DNA from: Ligula intestinalis
Lineage: Eukaryota > Platyhelminthes > Cestoda > Diphyllobothriidea > Diphyllobothriidae
DNA: 64,000 nucleotides
Assembly (NCBI GenBank): GCA_036362985.1
Contig: JAYGXS010000008.1
Coordinates: 8,065,829-8,129,828 of the forward strand
Reading direction: 5' to 3'
The notes under the pieces were generated by a model. It had not been told where the DNA came from and did no database searches. It saw only the letters and a program-made list of their open reading frames with translations. Both the position numbers and the translations under genes were made by a program. Within the stretch, counting starts at the first letter, position 1, and the number at the start of each line of letters is the position of its first letter. Positions 31,842-41,518 of this stretch are shown in pieces.

Positions 31842-33272
31842 TCATGGCCGAGAAATTGATTCTGGAGCTGTTGGAGCCTTCCCTATTCGAAATGCCTTAA
31901 GAATGCGGAAAGACTCGCCTGGTTTTAGCAACGGTTTGGCGTACACTTGCATAAGACCCACGTCATGGTCAATTCGTTCTTGTGCAATTGACGACTCTGA
32001 CTCTAGGGCCCCCTTTACAACTATTTTCTGCTTGCGACTCAATGGGGCATATGTTGCAAGCTCACGTGCTTCAGCCGAGGGAGCAATTGTAGCCGGTACA
32101 CGCGGTTCTGATGTACTGGCTATTGGGTTAGCTGAATGCAAACCCGTGAACCGTTTGGCTTTCTTAGGCTTATGCCTCTTTTGAGTTATGATCTTGTCAA
32201 ACTCTTGGTCATCGCTTTCTTGTGCAGAGTCGAGCAACGATGTGGTGCTAGGATGCAAATCCCAATAATCGCTAGTGTTGCTTAAGCCGAGTGACGATGG
32301 TATAGCCTGTGGGCTTGACACATGGTCCGATATGCAGGTTTCAGGCGTGTCGACAGACATGTACAAATCCAAGTCAATATCAGCGTCAACTCGTTCTTGT
32401 GCAATTGTTGACGCTATCTCTAGAGCCCCTTTTACAACTATATTCTGCTTGTGACTCACTGGTGCATCTGTGGCGAGCTCACGAGTTCCGACCAAGCGGC
32501 CATCTGTATCCGGTACTAAAGGTTTGATGGGTCCTGATGTGCCGGTTTTTGGGTTAGCTGACTGCGCATTCCTAGCCCATTTAGACTTTCGAGCCTTTGT
32601 AGCCCTATGCTTTTTTGGCTTCATGATCTTATCGACCTCTGTATCATCGCTTCGTAGTGCAGCATCAAGCAACGATGTGACGCTAGGACGCAAATGCAGA
32701 TCATTGTTAGTGCTGCCTGAGCAGAGTAACGATAGAGTAGACTGCGGATTTATTTTAGTTTCTTTGCGATCGAGTGAGACGCCCGCTGGTTTACTTGGTT
32801 CGGCAGATGATATGCAAGTTTCAGGTTTACCGGCTGAGGCTATCTGAGCATATGTACTCTTATTTACCCCCGGTTTTTGGCCGACAAGGGCTGTTTTAGC
32901 CGCTGTATAAGAAATATGCGTTTTTAGATAGGCTATCTCTTGTTTCAGTTTATTTACCTCGTGGTAAAGTTCCTGCTTCATCTCCGAAAACTCCTGGCGG
33001 AGGACGAAGTCCTCACAGTCACACTTCGGTAAACGTAGTCGACATCTTGGCCGTTTGGCGGGAGGTGGAGAATTTATAAAATTATCTAAGTGGCCATATC
33101 GGCAGTTACTTTCTGGTCGTATCTTAACATGGTTATCAAGGGCCCGTGTCGAAGTGGCCGGGCTGCCTGAGGTGCTAACACCGCTAATAAGCAGATTTGG
33201 CGACCCGGGTTCGCGATCAGGCGGAGGCGAAGCGTTTCGTGCTAACGGACTTGTAGCATCTAAAGTCTTCAT
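31842..33272 (-). pseudogene. C ORF1 with internal ~130-residue duplication
   Basis: The 476-codon frame has a CDC cysteine patch, a coiled coil at residues 88-118 (DFVLRQEFSEMKQELYHEV), and then two copies of a ~130-residue unit (about 150-300 and 310-438). Both carry PETCIS, a PS-(V/T)-TSLLD block, a basic patch, RELAT-x-AP, and IVVKGALE…AQER. The stop at 31,842 (TGA where CGA would give PRPLKV) cuts the RRM-like C-terminus. The frame continues in phase as PLKVILETEAQAKLLLERKP toward ORF2. In B2 the matching unit occurs once. Confidence 0.8.
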
Positions 33273-33900
33273 ACTATGTAAGATTTTTGTTTGTGTTACG
33301 ACCTGCGTCTGATATTGCCAAGTAAGTCGGAGGCCAAACCCAAGAGCCCGTAGGAGTGAGGCGGAGAGAAGATCGATTGGCCAGATAGTGCAAGTTTACT
33401 GAGACAAGCAGGTTACAGCAAGTCAGAGTAAAATATTGAGTTCCTGACAGACACAATGAAATGTGTTTGGTTAAACAATTTCCTTAGGAATAACGTGAGA
33501 GTCACTTTTATCCTAACGTGAAAGTCACTTTTATCCTAATTATTATGACAATATTAGGATAAGGGTATATAACAACACAGTGATATAAAGACTCAGCCTC
33601 AGCGTGAAATTCGGAGATGTGCAGATTTTTGTGGCACAGAGGATTTTTTCACAAAATCGACACGTCCAAGAAGCAATTTCCAAACTTTGGAGATAATTCA
33701 CAGCGGAGGAATTTTTCAGAGCGACCGGATTCAGATTTCCACGTAGAAAATTCCAAACTTTGGAAATATATAGTCAACGCTTGAAAAATTTCCAAGAAGC
33801 GTGTCTTCTATACTGAGATAGAGACTAAAAACACGTAAGCTCGAGAGACTTGAAATTCGCAAACAATTTCAAACTTCGCGCCTTTTTTCGTTCGGGCGTA

Positions 33901-34887
33901 AATAACTACCGAGGTGTTCATAAAACCCCGACGCTAGCCAAACTTCTGGAAAAGATCATTTTTAATCAAATTCTCGATTTTTGTGTAGAAAATAAACTAT
34001 TGAATGCCTCACAGCATGGATTTCTAACTGGAAGATCATGCGAAACCTACCACTTGGCATTCCTTAACCAGGTTACTTCACTTCGTAATGAACAGCAATC
34101 AGTCATCGTGATTTACTTTGACCTTAGTAAAGCTTTTGACAAGTTGCCTCATAGGCGCCTTTTAGTGAAACTGGAGGCCCTAGGCATCAGGCCTCACCTC
34201 CTCGATTTCATTGCCTCCTACCTGTCTAACCGCAGCCAGAAGGTCTTAGTAGGCAATAGCTACTCGATGCTTCAGCCGATCACGAGTGGTGTATTACAAG
34301 GCAGGGTTTTAGGTCCCCTCCTTTTCATTCTTTACATAAATGAAATTTCAACAGTGCTAAATAAATCGGAAAATTTCATTTATGCTGATGACCTCAAGTG
34401 TATTTACTCATTTTCTAAGGACCTGGCCAGTACTTGTTTTGATAAAGTTAACGCAGACTTGCGTACCCTCTCAAGTTGGAGCGCTACATGACAGATGGAG
34501 TTTTTTCCATCCAAATGTAGTTTCATGAGTTTTGGTCCCGCAAGGCTTCCTGGACCCATTATCTTCCAAAATAATCCACTGCTAGGAAGATCTACGATAA
34601 AGGATTTGGGTCTTACTTACACAAATAAGCTTGCATTATCACCTCATGCAGATCGAATTTCTGCCAAGGCCGCACAGATATGTGGGTTTAGATCGCATAA
34701 TTTTTTTCTTCCATACATGAAGTTAAAACTATACCGCACTTTGTTCTCCCTATACTAGAATACTGCTGTCCGCTTTTTGGCCTCATGACCCAGCATGACC
34801 GTAGTAAGTTTGAAAAGGTTCAGCGAGTTTTCACTCGCAAAATATTTTGTGTTTCTGGATCTGGTATGTGTTATACAGATAGATGTC
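33901..34887 (+). mobile_element. CR1-like element D, segment 2 (RT palm and thumb)
   Basis: It resumes the D RT: NNYRGVHKTPTLAKLLEKII, NASQHGFLTGRSCETYHLAF, IYFDLSKAFDKLPHRRLL, SGVLQGRVLGPLLFILYI and catalytic FIYADDLKCIYSF. The Trp after SWSAT is TGA (34,489-34,491), then MEFFPSKCSFMSF. A frameshift lies near 34,740 and the text ends at YTDRCQLI (34,887), where a second minus-strand element begins. Confidence 0.85.
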
Positions 34888-35281
34888 AATTAATAATAAT
34901 AATAATAATAATCATAAGTTTTATATTTCAGGCCCAGTGGGCCTCATCAATAAACCAAAAATTCGATAACACGAAGAACTAGCAATAATTGGTTTCACAA
35001 AGTATCCGTAGTCTATAGCTATAAGACGAGTATAACTGTTTAGAAGCGAATTTGTTAGATTCGACAAAAATGAATATAGCAGTGTTATGCGGAAGGTGAA
35101 ATTCAAGGGCACACACAGATGAGCCACATCTTTATCTAGAATTCTGACATATGTATTCTGGTACCCACTGCCTCTGTTAGTAAGGGGGAAGGGCTTGGAA
35201 GCAAACTCAGTCGAAGCTGAGTGTGGGGCAGAACAATAGATATTAACGAAACATTACTGGTATAGACGGGTTCCCGGCACT
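34888..35281 (-). mobile_element. Element E, 3' segment (minus strand), inserted in D
   Basis: On the minus strand the 3' end is AGGCCCACTGGGCCTGAAAT, ATAAAACTTATG and an (ATT)n tail. It is related to the GGCC…GGCC-ATATAAA ends of D-family elements. Its 5' continuation is at 36,011-36,475, separated by the C2 insertion and the gap. Confidence 0.65.
35222..35281. repeat. 60 bp sequence before C2, repeated after the N gap
   Basis: TGTGGGGCAGAACAATAG… recurs at 35,951-36,010 with three mismatches. It is too long and too diverged for a normal TSD and may reflect two haplotypes joined at the gap. Confidence 0.8.
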
Positions 35282-35550
35282 ATAATAATATGTTTATTAT
35301 GCCAGTTTACAGGCAATTGTAAAGAGTTGGTAATGCACCTCTTGGGCGCCTTCCAACACCTCGAAGACCGGAAAAAAACCTAAAACAAACTCCCTATGTT
35401 GCAGCCAGTATTGGTTTTGTTTCAGGTTTTTTGTTTTGTCAATACTGGGCGAGATAGGGAGTTTGTTTCAAGTGAAAGAAACCTGCCTTCAAAGGTATGA
35501 TACAAACGGAATAAATGTACAGTTGTAAGCTGAGTTGACTCATCAGCAGG
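35282..35550 (-). mobile_element. Second copy of family C (C2), 3' end only before the gap
   Basis: It is nearly identical to 28,258-28,531 (one substitution seen) from the ATA-rich tail through CTCATCAGCAGG, where the 400 N gap starts. Whether the rest of a 5.6 kb element lies in the gap is unknown. Confidence 0.85.
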
Positions 35551-35950
35551 NNNNNNNNNNNNNNNNNNNNNNNNNNNNNNNNNNNNNNNNNNNNNNNNNN
35601 NNNNNNNNNNNNNNNNNNNNNNNNNNNNNNNNNNNNNNNNNNNNNNNNNNNNNNNNNNNNNNNNNNNNNNNNNNNNNNNNNNNNNNNNNNNNNNNNNNNN
35701 NNNNNNNNNNNNNNNNNNNNNNNNNNNNNNNNNNNNNNNNNNNNNNNNNNNNNNNNNNNNNNNNNNNNNNNNNNNNNNNNNNNNNNNNNNNNNNNNNNNN
35801 NNNNNNNNNNNNNNNNNNNNNNNNNNNNNNNNNNNNNNNNNNNNNNNNNNNNNNNNNNNNNNNNNNNNNNNNNNNNNNNNNNNNNNNNNNNNNNNNNNNN
35901 NNNNNNNNNNNNNNNNNNNNNNNNNNNNNNNNNNNNNNNNNNNNNNNNNN
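35551..35950. other. Assembly gap (400 N)
   Basis: Unknown sequence; its round length suggests an estimated gap. Confidence 0.99.
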
Positions 35951-36475
35951 TGTGGGGCAGAACAATAGGTATTAACGAAACATTACTGGTATAGACGGGT
36001 TTCCAGCACTACACTCGGGTTCCCAAACCGATGCGGCATGATGGAACATAGGGAACCCACCAGTTTATGATCGTGATGGGCACCGCTGTATGATATCCAA
36101 AAGTCCGTCAAATCTACAAGACCATTGTTGTGGATGTCTGAGATGTGACCAAATATAAGGCCCTGATGATGGTTGATGACCAGCGAAACGAGAGCCGTCA
36201 AAACTGCGTCCTGATTCCGGGGTACATGAGTCAGAGGAAGGTAGTTTCAAGAAGGGATCCTAAATTCCTGATGGTCCTTTCTCCGAATTGTGGAGAAAGC
36301 TGCCCGGAAAAGATGAGGAAAACAAAAGGTTAATAGATTCAGTGTTAAGATAAATGTGCAGTTTTCGCTTGAATGCACATAGACTAGTCAACGTCCGAAT
36401 ATCAATCGGCAAATTATTCCAAAGATAGCTATACCTAGAAGCAAAGAAATAGAGATCGCAAACATTAAATTTATT
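35951..36475 (-). mobile_element. Element E, 5' segment (minus strand)
   Basis: The minus strand reads FFASRYSYLWNNLPIDIRTL and LCAFKRKLHIYLNTESI from about 36,450, the C-terminal block of a CR1/L2-type RT. UTR follows down to 35,951. It is a 5'-truncated insertion splitting D between 34,887 and 36,476, with 18,490-18,760 as a close relative. Confidence 0.7.
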
Positions 36476-37336
36476 CGGGTAAGAAGACTCGAAGCTGGTC
36501 TATGTTTTCTGTTTCGCGTTAACAATAGTCCTAATCTCCCACAAATTAACGCTCTTCTTCCGGTAGACCGACCTTACGCCACTTGTAACTCTTCCATGAT
36601 AATTTTACCACCCCGTAGCTCCATATCTGACCGTTCTCGCTTTTTTACCTCCAAATATGCTTTTATTTGGAACAACCTTCCACTCGATGTTAGACTGTCT
36701 TTGAAACTATCGACTTTTAAAGGCAAATTATATGAGCATTTAAATTTAGAGGAAATAAAGTCGTTTCTGTCTGTTTTCCTTCCAAACACGCAAGTTGTAG
36801 ATTTTGAAAAGAGTCCTCCTGGCATTTGAAGCTCTTCCCAGGATACTAAAATGGTTTCTAAATAGGTTAGCATTTCTATCTGCAGAGTCAAGCATCACTT
36901 CCAAGGGCTGCGAACTCTTCTCCGTTTCTGCACCCCTCGCTGTGGTCTTCGATATTGGCACTGGAATCTGGTGGGTCGCAAACCGATGATGTTGCCTTGA
37001 CTTCTACTGCCTTGTCCTGCCTTCCGGATGAACCCTTCTTAACTCAACGATATATTATTTTTTCCCATGACCATAAACGTCCCGAGCCCTCAACATCAGG
37101 TCCCAAACTAACCACATCGAACCTTGTTACCTAGTAAGACAGTTTATTCTCCTATAGTTTTTTGGAACTTGGTGGCCCGCTGAACTCATTCACCGATTTA
37201 GGAGTTTTTTTTTACTGCCGATGACAATTATTTTATAAGAGTTCACTGTATATCATCATTATTTTTATTTTCACGATAGCACTAAGCTTGTAACGACAGG
37301 GCCCCTTGTGCCTTAAACATACAAATTATTTATTTT
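36476..37336 (+). mobile_element. CR1-like element D, segment 3 (C-terminus and 3' UTR)
   Basis: The frame resumes as RVRRLEAGLCFLFRVNNSPN, aligning with RRLQKGLFLLFKLLNG of element C. It continues LPPRSSISDRSRFFTSKYAF, WNNLPLDVRLSL and STFKGKLYEHLN to about 36,830. The 3' UTR ends ACGACAGGGCCCCTTGTGCC, ACAAATTATTTATTT at 37,336. This restores D to about 5 kb in total. Confidence 0.8.
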
Positions 37337-37674
37337 GGTAGGTAAAATGCTCTGTCGTCAAGAAGAGTCTTAGCTTTGTCTTTATAATCTTTTCGGTCCA
37401 TCACGACCGTCGACCGTCCCTTATGAGCAGGTAAGATGATATTTCTATCATCTTTCTTCAGTTCTCTTAAGGCTTCTGACTCACTTTGCGAGATGTAGCT
37501 GGCTGGTTTATGAGCCATAAGCAAGGAGGTCACACGTTGTCGTATTGAATGTTTAGTATCGTCAGTTGCCTCCGTTCTCACCAACATCGGTTCCACTGTA
37601 GCAATGAAGTCAAGTGGGTCGGCATGTGTAGTATTAAAACAGGCTTCGTGCTGTAGTACGTGTAATTGCTGCAC
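37337..37674 (-). pseudogene. P6 N-terminal region, inverted
   Basis: It reads VLQHEACFNTTHADPLDFIA, IRQRVTSLLMAHKPASYI, ALRELKKDDRNIILPAHKGR and STVVMDRKDYKDKAKTLL, the conserved PLE segment upstream of the RT fingers. It has no stops over about 112 codons and breaks off at FYLPK. Confidence 0.8.
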
Positions 37675-38760
37675 AGTATCTTACAGAAGAGAGTTGAAGA
37701 GGCATATGATGAGGCACAAATCCCATTAAGAATTGAACACCTTATGAGGTTATCCGAATTCTGCCAGAAAACTTACTTTACCTTTGCTGGAGAAACGTAC
37801 GAACAGATAAAAGGAACTCCAATGGGCTCCCCGATCTCTGGCTTAGTGGCAGAACTGGTTCTACAGGAACTAGAAAATATCGCCTTCGCCCAACGTGAGC
37901 CTGTCTTCTGGCGCCGCTACGTCGACGACACGCTTGTCATCATCAAGAGAAATGTGCTGCAAAACTTCCATGACTTGCTCAAATGAATATTTCCTGACAT
38001 ACAATTTACACGGAAAGAAGAAAATGAGCAGCTGCTGCCTTTCATTGATGTCCTCGTCAAGAGAACACCCAATGGTGAATTCGAGACGACGGTTTACAGA
38101 AAGGCGACGAACACAACACAACTCCTAAGTTTTTACAGTAACCATCCAGTTGCTCACAAACGGAGCTGTGTAAAAACACTCTTCAAACGGATCCAGACTC
38201 ACTGCAGTAAACCAGAGGAAAAAGCACGCGAGGCCAGATATCTCCGTGACCAGTTCATGCGGAACGGTAATCCAAAAGCATTTATAAATCGATGTCTACA
38301 CGTTCGGCCCCGGAGGACCCAAACAGAAGAACCACCGAAGATATGACACGCTCTGCCATGCATGAAAGACGTCTCAGAAGCGACTGAGCGCATCGCTGCG
38401 GAACTAGGTGTTGGAATTGCACACAGACCCAAAGCTACAATGCGCAGCAGAGTGATGAAAATAAAAAACAGGCTTACGCAGAATAAACAATCTGGTGTAG
38501 TAGATCGCATCCCATGCCTAAACTGTCCCTGTAATTATACAGGTCAAACGGAACGCATGCTTGGATCGCGTATACGTGAACACAAGCAGGCTGTGCGACT
38601 CACACCTACGAAACAGGCCATGAGTTCAATTTCGCTGCCGTGAACGTACTCGCCCACGCAGGAAACAAGACGAGCAGAGAATTTATCGAAGCCTGGTCCA
38701 CGGATGAGAATTTGGTTAACAGATGTGTCGAATTGGTGCCAGCGTACAGGGCCTTACGCT
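37675..38760 (+). pseudogene. P6 reverse transcriptase and GIY-YIG endonuclease
   Basis: RT: IKGTPMGSPISGLVAELVLQ, WRRYVDDTLVII (catalytic YVDD, the usual PLE form), a stop at 37,984, then LLPFIDVLVKRTPNGEFE and VYRKATNTTQLLSFYSNHP. Connector: GVGIAHRPKATMRSRVMK. Endonuclease: CLNCPCNYTGQTERM, GSRIREHKQAV, then a frameshift near 38,600 and decay. Two stops and at least one shift make it non-functional. Confidence 0.85.
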
Positions 38761-39050
38761 TCTGCAAACGATCACATCCAGACGCCCGCCGTAATCAATT
38801 GGCCCAAAATCCTCCATAATCATCCCACTTTCGATGCTGACGTGGCCATTTGGTGCCTAAGCCTACATAATCCCTCGATTCTCATCCTCCTCTTCTCCTA
38901 TGACATTTTTAATTGCCCATCTCTCCCACTATAACTATTACTTGTTTTGTTGACGATTCAGACCTGTTTACGATTACCTATGACTAAGGATTCCCGACAG
39001 AATCCAAAACGTCAGGCAAATAAAAATCTTGTTCCAGTGATCGCATCTTC

Positions 39051-39229
39051 GTCTTCTGATTCTATTTTTGTAAATATTTCCACCCAACTTTTCGATCTTG
39101 CTTACTGGCACAGGCTAGCACAGCCCTCAGTGGCAAGTTGGCAGCCCACACAATCATTGATTTTCTGCACGTTTAAAAATTTTAGTTATTGTACACACGC
39201 CCCAAGTAGCTTCTACATTTGTTACTGTT
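39051..39229. other. PLE flank, otherwise unassigned
   Basis: No distinct feature. Confidence 0.3.
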
Positions 39230-39330
39230 TCTTTACCTCTGACGATAGGCTCTTGGAAGAGCTCGAATGCTCAGGAAAAAAATAAATGTTGTTCCAGTGA
39301 TCGACCATATTTCTCCTTTACCAATAGACA
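39230..39330 (+). repeat. PLE terminal unit P7
   Basis: CTCTGACGATAGGCTCTT, a GCTCTT/AAGAGC stem, CGAATGCTCAGG, AATAAATG and GTTCCAGTGATCGACC follow the PLE terminus plan with a degraded CTGACGA core. It is a second terminus about 270 bp after that of P6. Confidence 0.55.
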
Positions 39331-39439
39331 TTCCTGGAATGCGAGTATTCTCTCGAATTCATTTTTTTTTAATATTTTTGAACTTAAAGTGTCTTTTTAG
39401 GTGACAGTTGATATTATTTTGACGGAAAATTTGATAATC

Positions 39440-39615
39440 TGTATACCCTCTTGGAATTTCGACGGGGGATCCGGGGGTGACGACGGGGATGAGGACGGAG
39501 ATATGCGGGTTGAAAACCACGTCCTAACCACGTCGAATCCCCATGTTCATTCCATAATCACCCCCTATCACCCCCGGAATTTCGACGGCGGGATCCGGGG
39601 ATTGGGCTGGCAGGG
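39440..39615. repeat. Paired GGAATTTCGACGG-GGATCCGG motif
   Basis: GGAATTTCGACGGGGGATCC at 39,452 recurs as GGAATTTCGACGGCGGGATC at about 39,580. Class unknown. Confidence 0.45.
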
Positions 39616-39664
39616 CAGGATTTTGTACTACGCGCCTATAAAAACTTTAACGGTAAAATTTTTG

Positions 39665-39965
39665 CTAAACACATTTACCTAAGCGGTGACTTTTTGAGCA
39701 TGCTTTAAAATTCACCTGTCAGTTTGAGGTCACGGTTTTAGAGAATGTAAACTAATTACTGGAAAAAAGGAACATCCGCAACAAACATCAGATATAAATT
39801 TACCTAATATTGATAAGAATTCTTTCAACAGCACGTTATATCTTGAGAAAATTACTTATTTAGATATTTTGGCGTCAGGTCTTTGCGCAATTTACCCTTT
39901 TCGAAGAATAGGTCAAGGTAAAAATTTGGCCATTTGACCGGGTTTTCGACTTCCTCGAGAACTAG
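39665..39965 (-). repeat. Repeat family R1, copy 1
   Basis: It shares ACATTTACCTAAGCGGTGA, GGTCACGGTTTTAGAG and the AACATC…ATCTTGAGAAAATTACTTATTT plan with 40,040-40,290. In reverse complement it matches 60,478-60,830 and 61,884-62,350. No coding potential or terminal repeats; class unknown. Confidence 0.6.
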
Positions 39966-40039
39966 TAATCAATATTATGCTGTAAATGAAAGACAACGTT
40001 GGAAAATAATCCTTTCGTAACATTTTTCTGATAAATATG

Positions 40040-40290
40040 CTTAAAAAAGATATTTCTTAAACATATTTACGTAGGTAGTGAGCTTTTGGGCATTCTTTAA
40101 AATGTAGCTGTCTGTTTTGGTCATGGTTTTAGAATTATCCAAGCATGCCCACTCATTGCCGAGAAAAATGGACGGTTGCGAAAAACATCCGATATTAATA
40201 TGTATCAAAAGGCTTTCTATTACAAGTTACATCCTGAAATAGTGCTTTCATTAAATATTTCGGTGTCTAGTATCCGCGTCTAAATAGGCC
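40040..40290 (-). repeat. Repeat family R1, copy 2
   Basis: The reverse complement reads ACACCGAAATATTTAATGAA, then GATGTAACTTGTAATAGAAA. This aligns with GCTTTTTCAAGAGGTAACTT and its flanks near 60,590. It is in direct orientation to copy 1. Confidence 0.6.
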
Positions 40291-40865
40291 TTAATATATG
40301 TGTGTGCGTTCCAAATATGTATTAGCATGAATGGGGGCGGATTTGCGGGAGTTGACATGAGAACGACCGATTCGCTACTGCTCTCCTTTTGCCGTTCATC
40401 AACACAAAGGCCAACTGTCAAAACAGAACGGATAGGTCGTGTGTCTATATTTGATCTTTTTAGATGAACCTAGATGTCGGACTACTGCTCGATAGTGCGT
40501 TCTGCCAAATGTAAGGAAGCACCAACCAGTCCTGGCGGCCTAAGCCGTCTAAATATTAAAGGCCCCTTCGGCTGTCATCTTCAGCACCACAAAATGCTTC
40601 AAACATGTTTGTGAAACAATAAAGCAAGTGTATATTATGCAAAGGGCATAGAGCGTCAATTCTGCTTTACAAATCAAATAAATGGAAGTGCTACTTCGTG
40701 TGTAGTGAGACACAACGAGATGTTGTATACCTAGGTTATTCTGATCTGGTTCAGTCCCGGTTCAATAAAAATAAACCGGCACAATGTGAGTAAGCAGATT
40801 GCCTAGCAAAATATGACAGAGAACGGCAGTTAAACTTGTGAGTGGGCCTGGCGTACAGGAGATTG
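40291..40865. other. Unassigned stretch
   Basis: No supported gene or element. Confidence 0.35.
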
Positions 40866-40869
40866 ATAA

Positions 40870-41000
40870 GAAGACGACTCTATCGCTGGGGTAATACTTT
40901 TATTCGGCTTACGTTTCGGATTCGTTATGTCTCTGATAACGAATCCGCAGTGGATCTCGAAACATCAGGCGAAAAGTATTGTCCCTGCTCCTTTACCAAT
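40870..41000. repeat. Hairpin pair of PLE termini (P8)
   Basis: CGGATTCGTTAT and ATAACGAATCCG pair across GTCTCTG. Outer arms AATACTTTTATTCGGCTTAC and GGCGAAAAGTATT are also complementary. CTGATAA and GAAAC remain on the right arm. It is a shortened version of the palindrome at 10,075. Confidence 0.65.
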
Positions 41001-41384
41001 AGAAATTACTGGAATACGAGTATTATCTCGCATTCGTAAAGGAAAATATATCCTACTAGATGGCAGCGCATCATTCAGATGTGAGGATCAGCCAATATGG
41101 AGTTTAGAGGATCTTTTTCCATAAGGACGATTGCGATAAGAAGACTGAACGTCGCAGATATCTGAGATGGATCGAAGCAGCAATACGCTGTATACGAAGC
41201 ACCGACACCAAAAAAACGTGGCGATGGAAGACGTGTAGATGTTAAGCTTGCTACTTATCAAATCTAGGTAGGGAGCAAATTTTTCTAAAACAAGCTTGAA
41301 CTGTATGCTACTGCTAAAAACCAATAAATATTTCTTGTAGATTTAGATCATTTTTTTCATAAATCATAAAATTTTATATCATAA
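41001..41384. other. PLE flank, otherwise unassigned
   Basis: The flank TTTACCAATAGAAATTACTGG, cut here to its start TTTACCAATAGA, resembles that after P7. Nothing else is recognised. Confidence 0.3.
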
Positions 41385-41518
41385 GTCAAGTCACTTTAAG
41401 TCACTTTATCAAGGGAAGAAGGCTTTCACCCTTGAGCTCCCTATTCATAACCAAAATCGCATAATAGGTCCACCGTAACAATAGTACATAATACAAATGT
41501 ACAAATGTAGGCTTAACA

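Larger units (their letters stand above)
28256..33900 (-). mobile_element. CR1-like element C, full-length, inserted in D
   Basis: It is about 5.64 kb on the minus strand: 5' UTR (33,900-33,273), ORF1, ORF2, 3' UTR and an (ATT)n tail at 28,256. ORF1 and ORF2 share one frame. Insertion splits the RT of D between 28,255 and 33,901, and a short AATAA-like repeat at both edges may be the TSD. Another copy of its 3' end at 35,282 differs at about one position in 268, so the family was recently active. Confidence 0.88.
37337..39050 (+). mobile_element. Penelope-like element P6 with inverted 5' part
   Basis: The N-terminal coding part is on the minus strand (37,674-37,337) and the RT-endonuclease part on the plus strand from about 37,675, joined head to head. 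The middle (RT fingers and motif A) is missing. The left edge abuts the 3' end of D. The 3' terminus at 38,965-39,050 has GGATTC/GAATCC hairpin arms, AAAACGTCAGG, CAAATAAAAATC and CCAGTGATCGCATC. Confidence 0.8.

Noticed and set aside
35535..35975. ORF across the N gap
   Set aside because: Made only of ambiguous bases.
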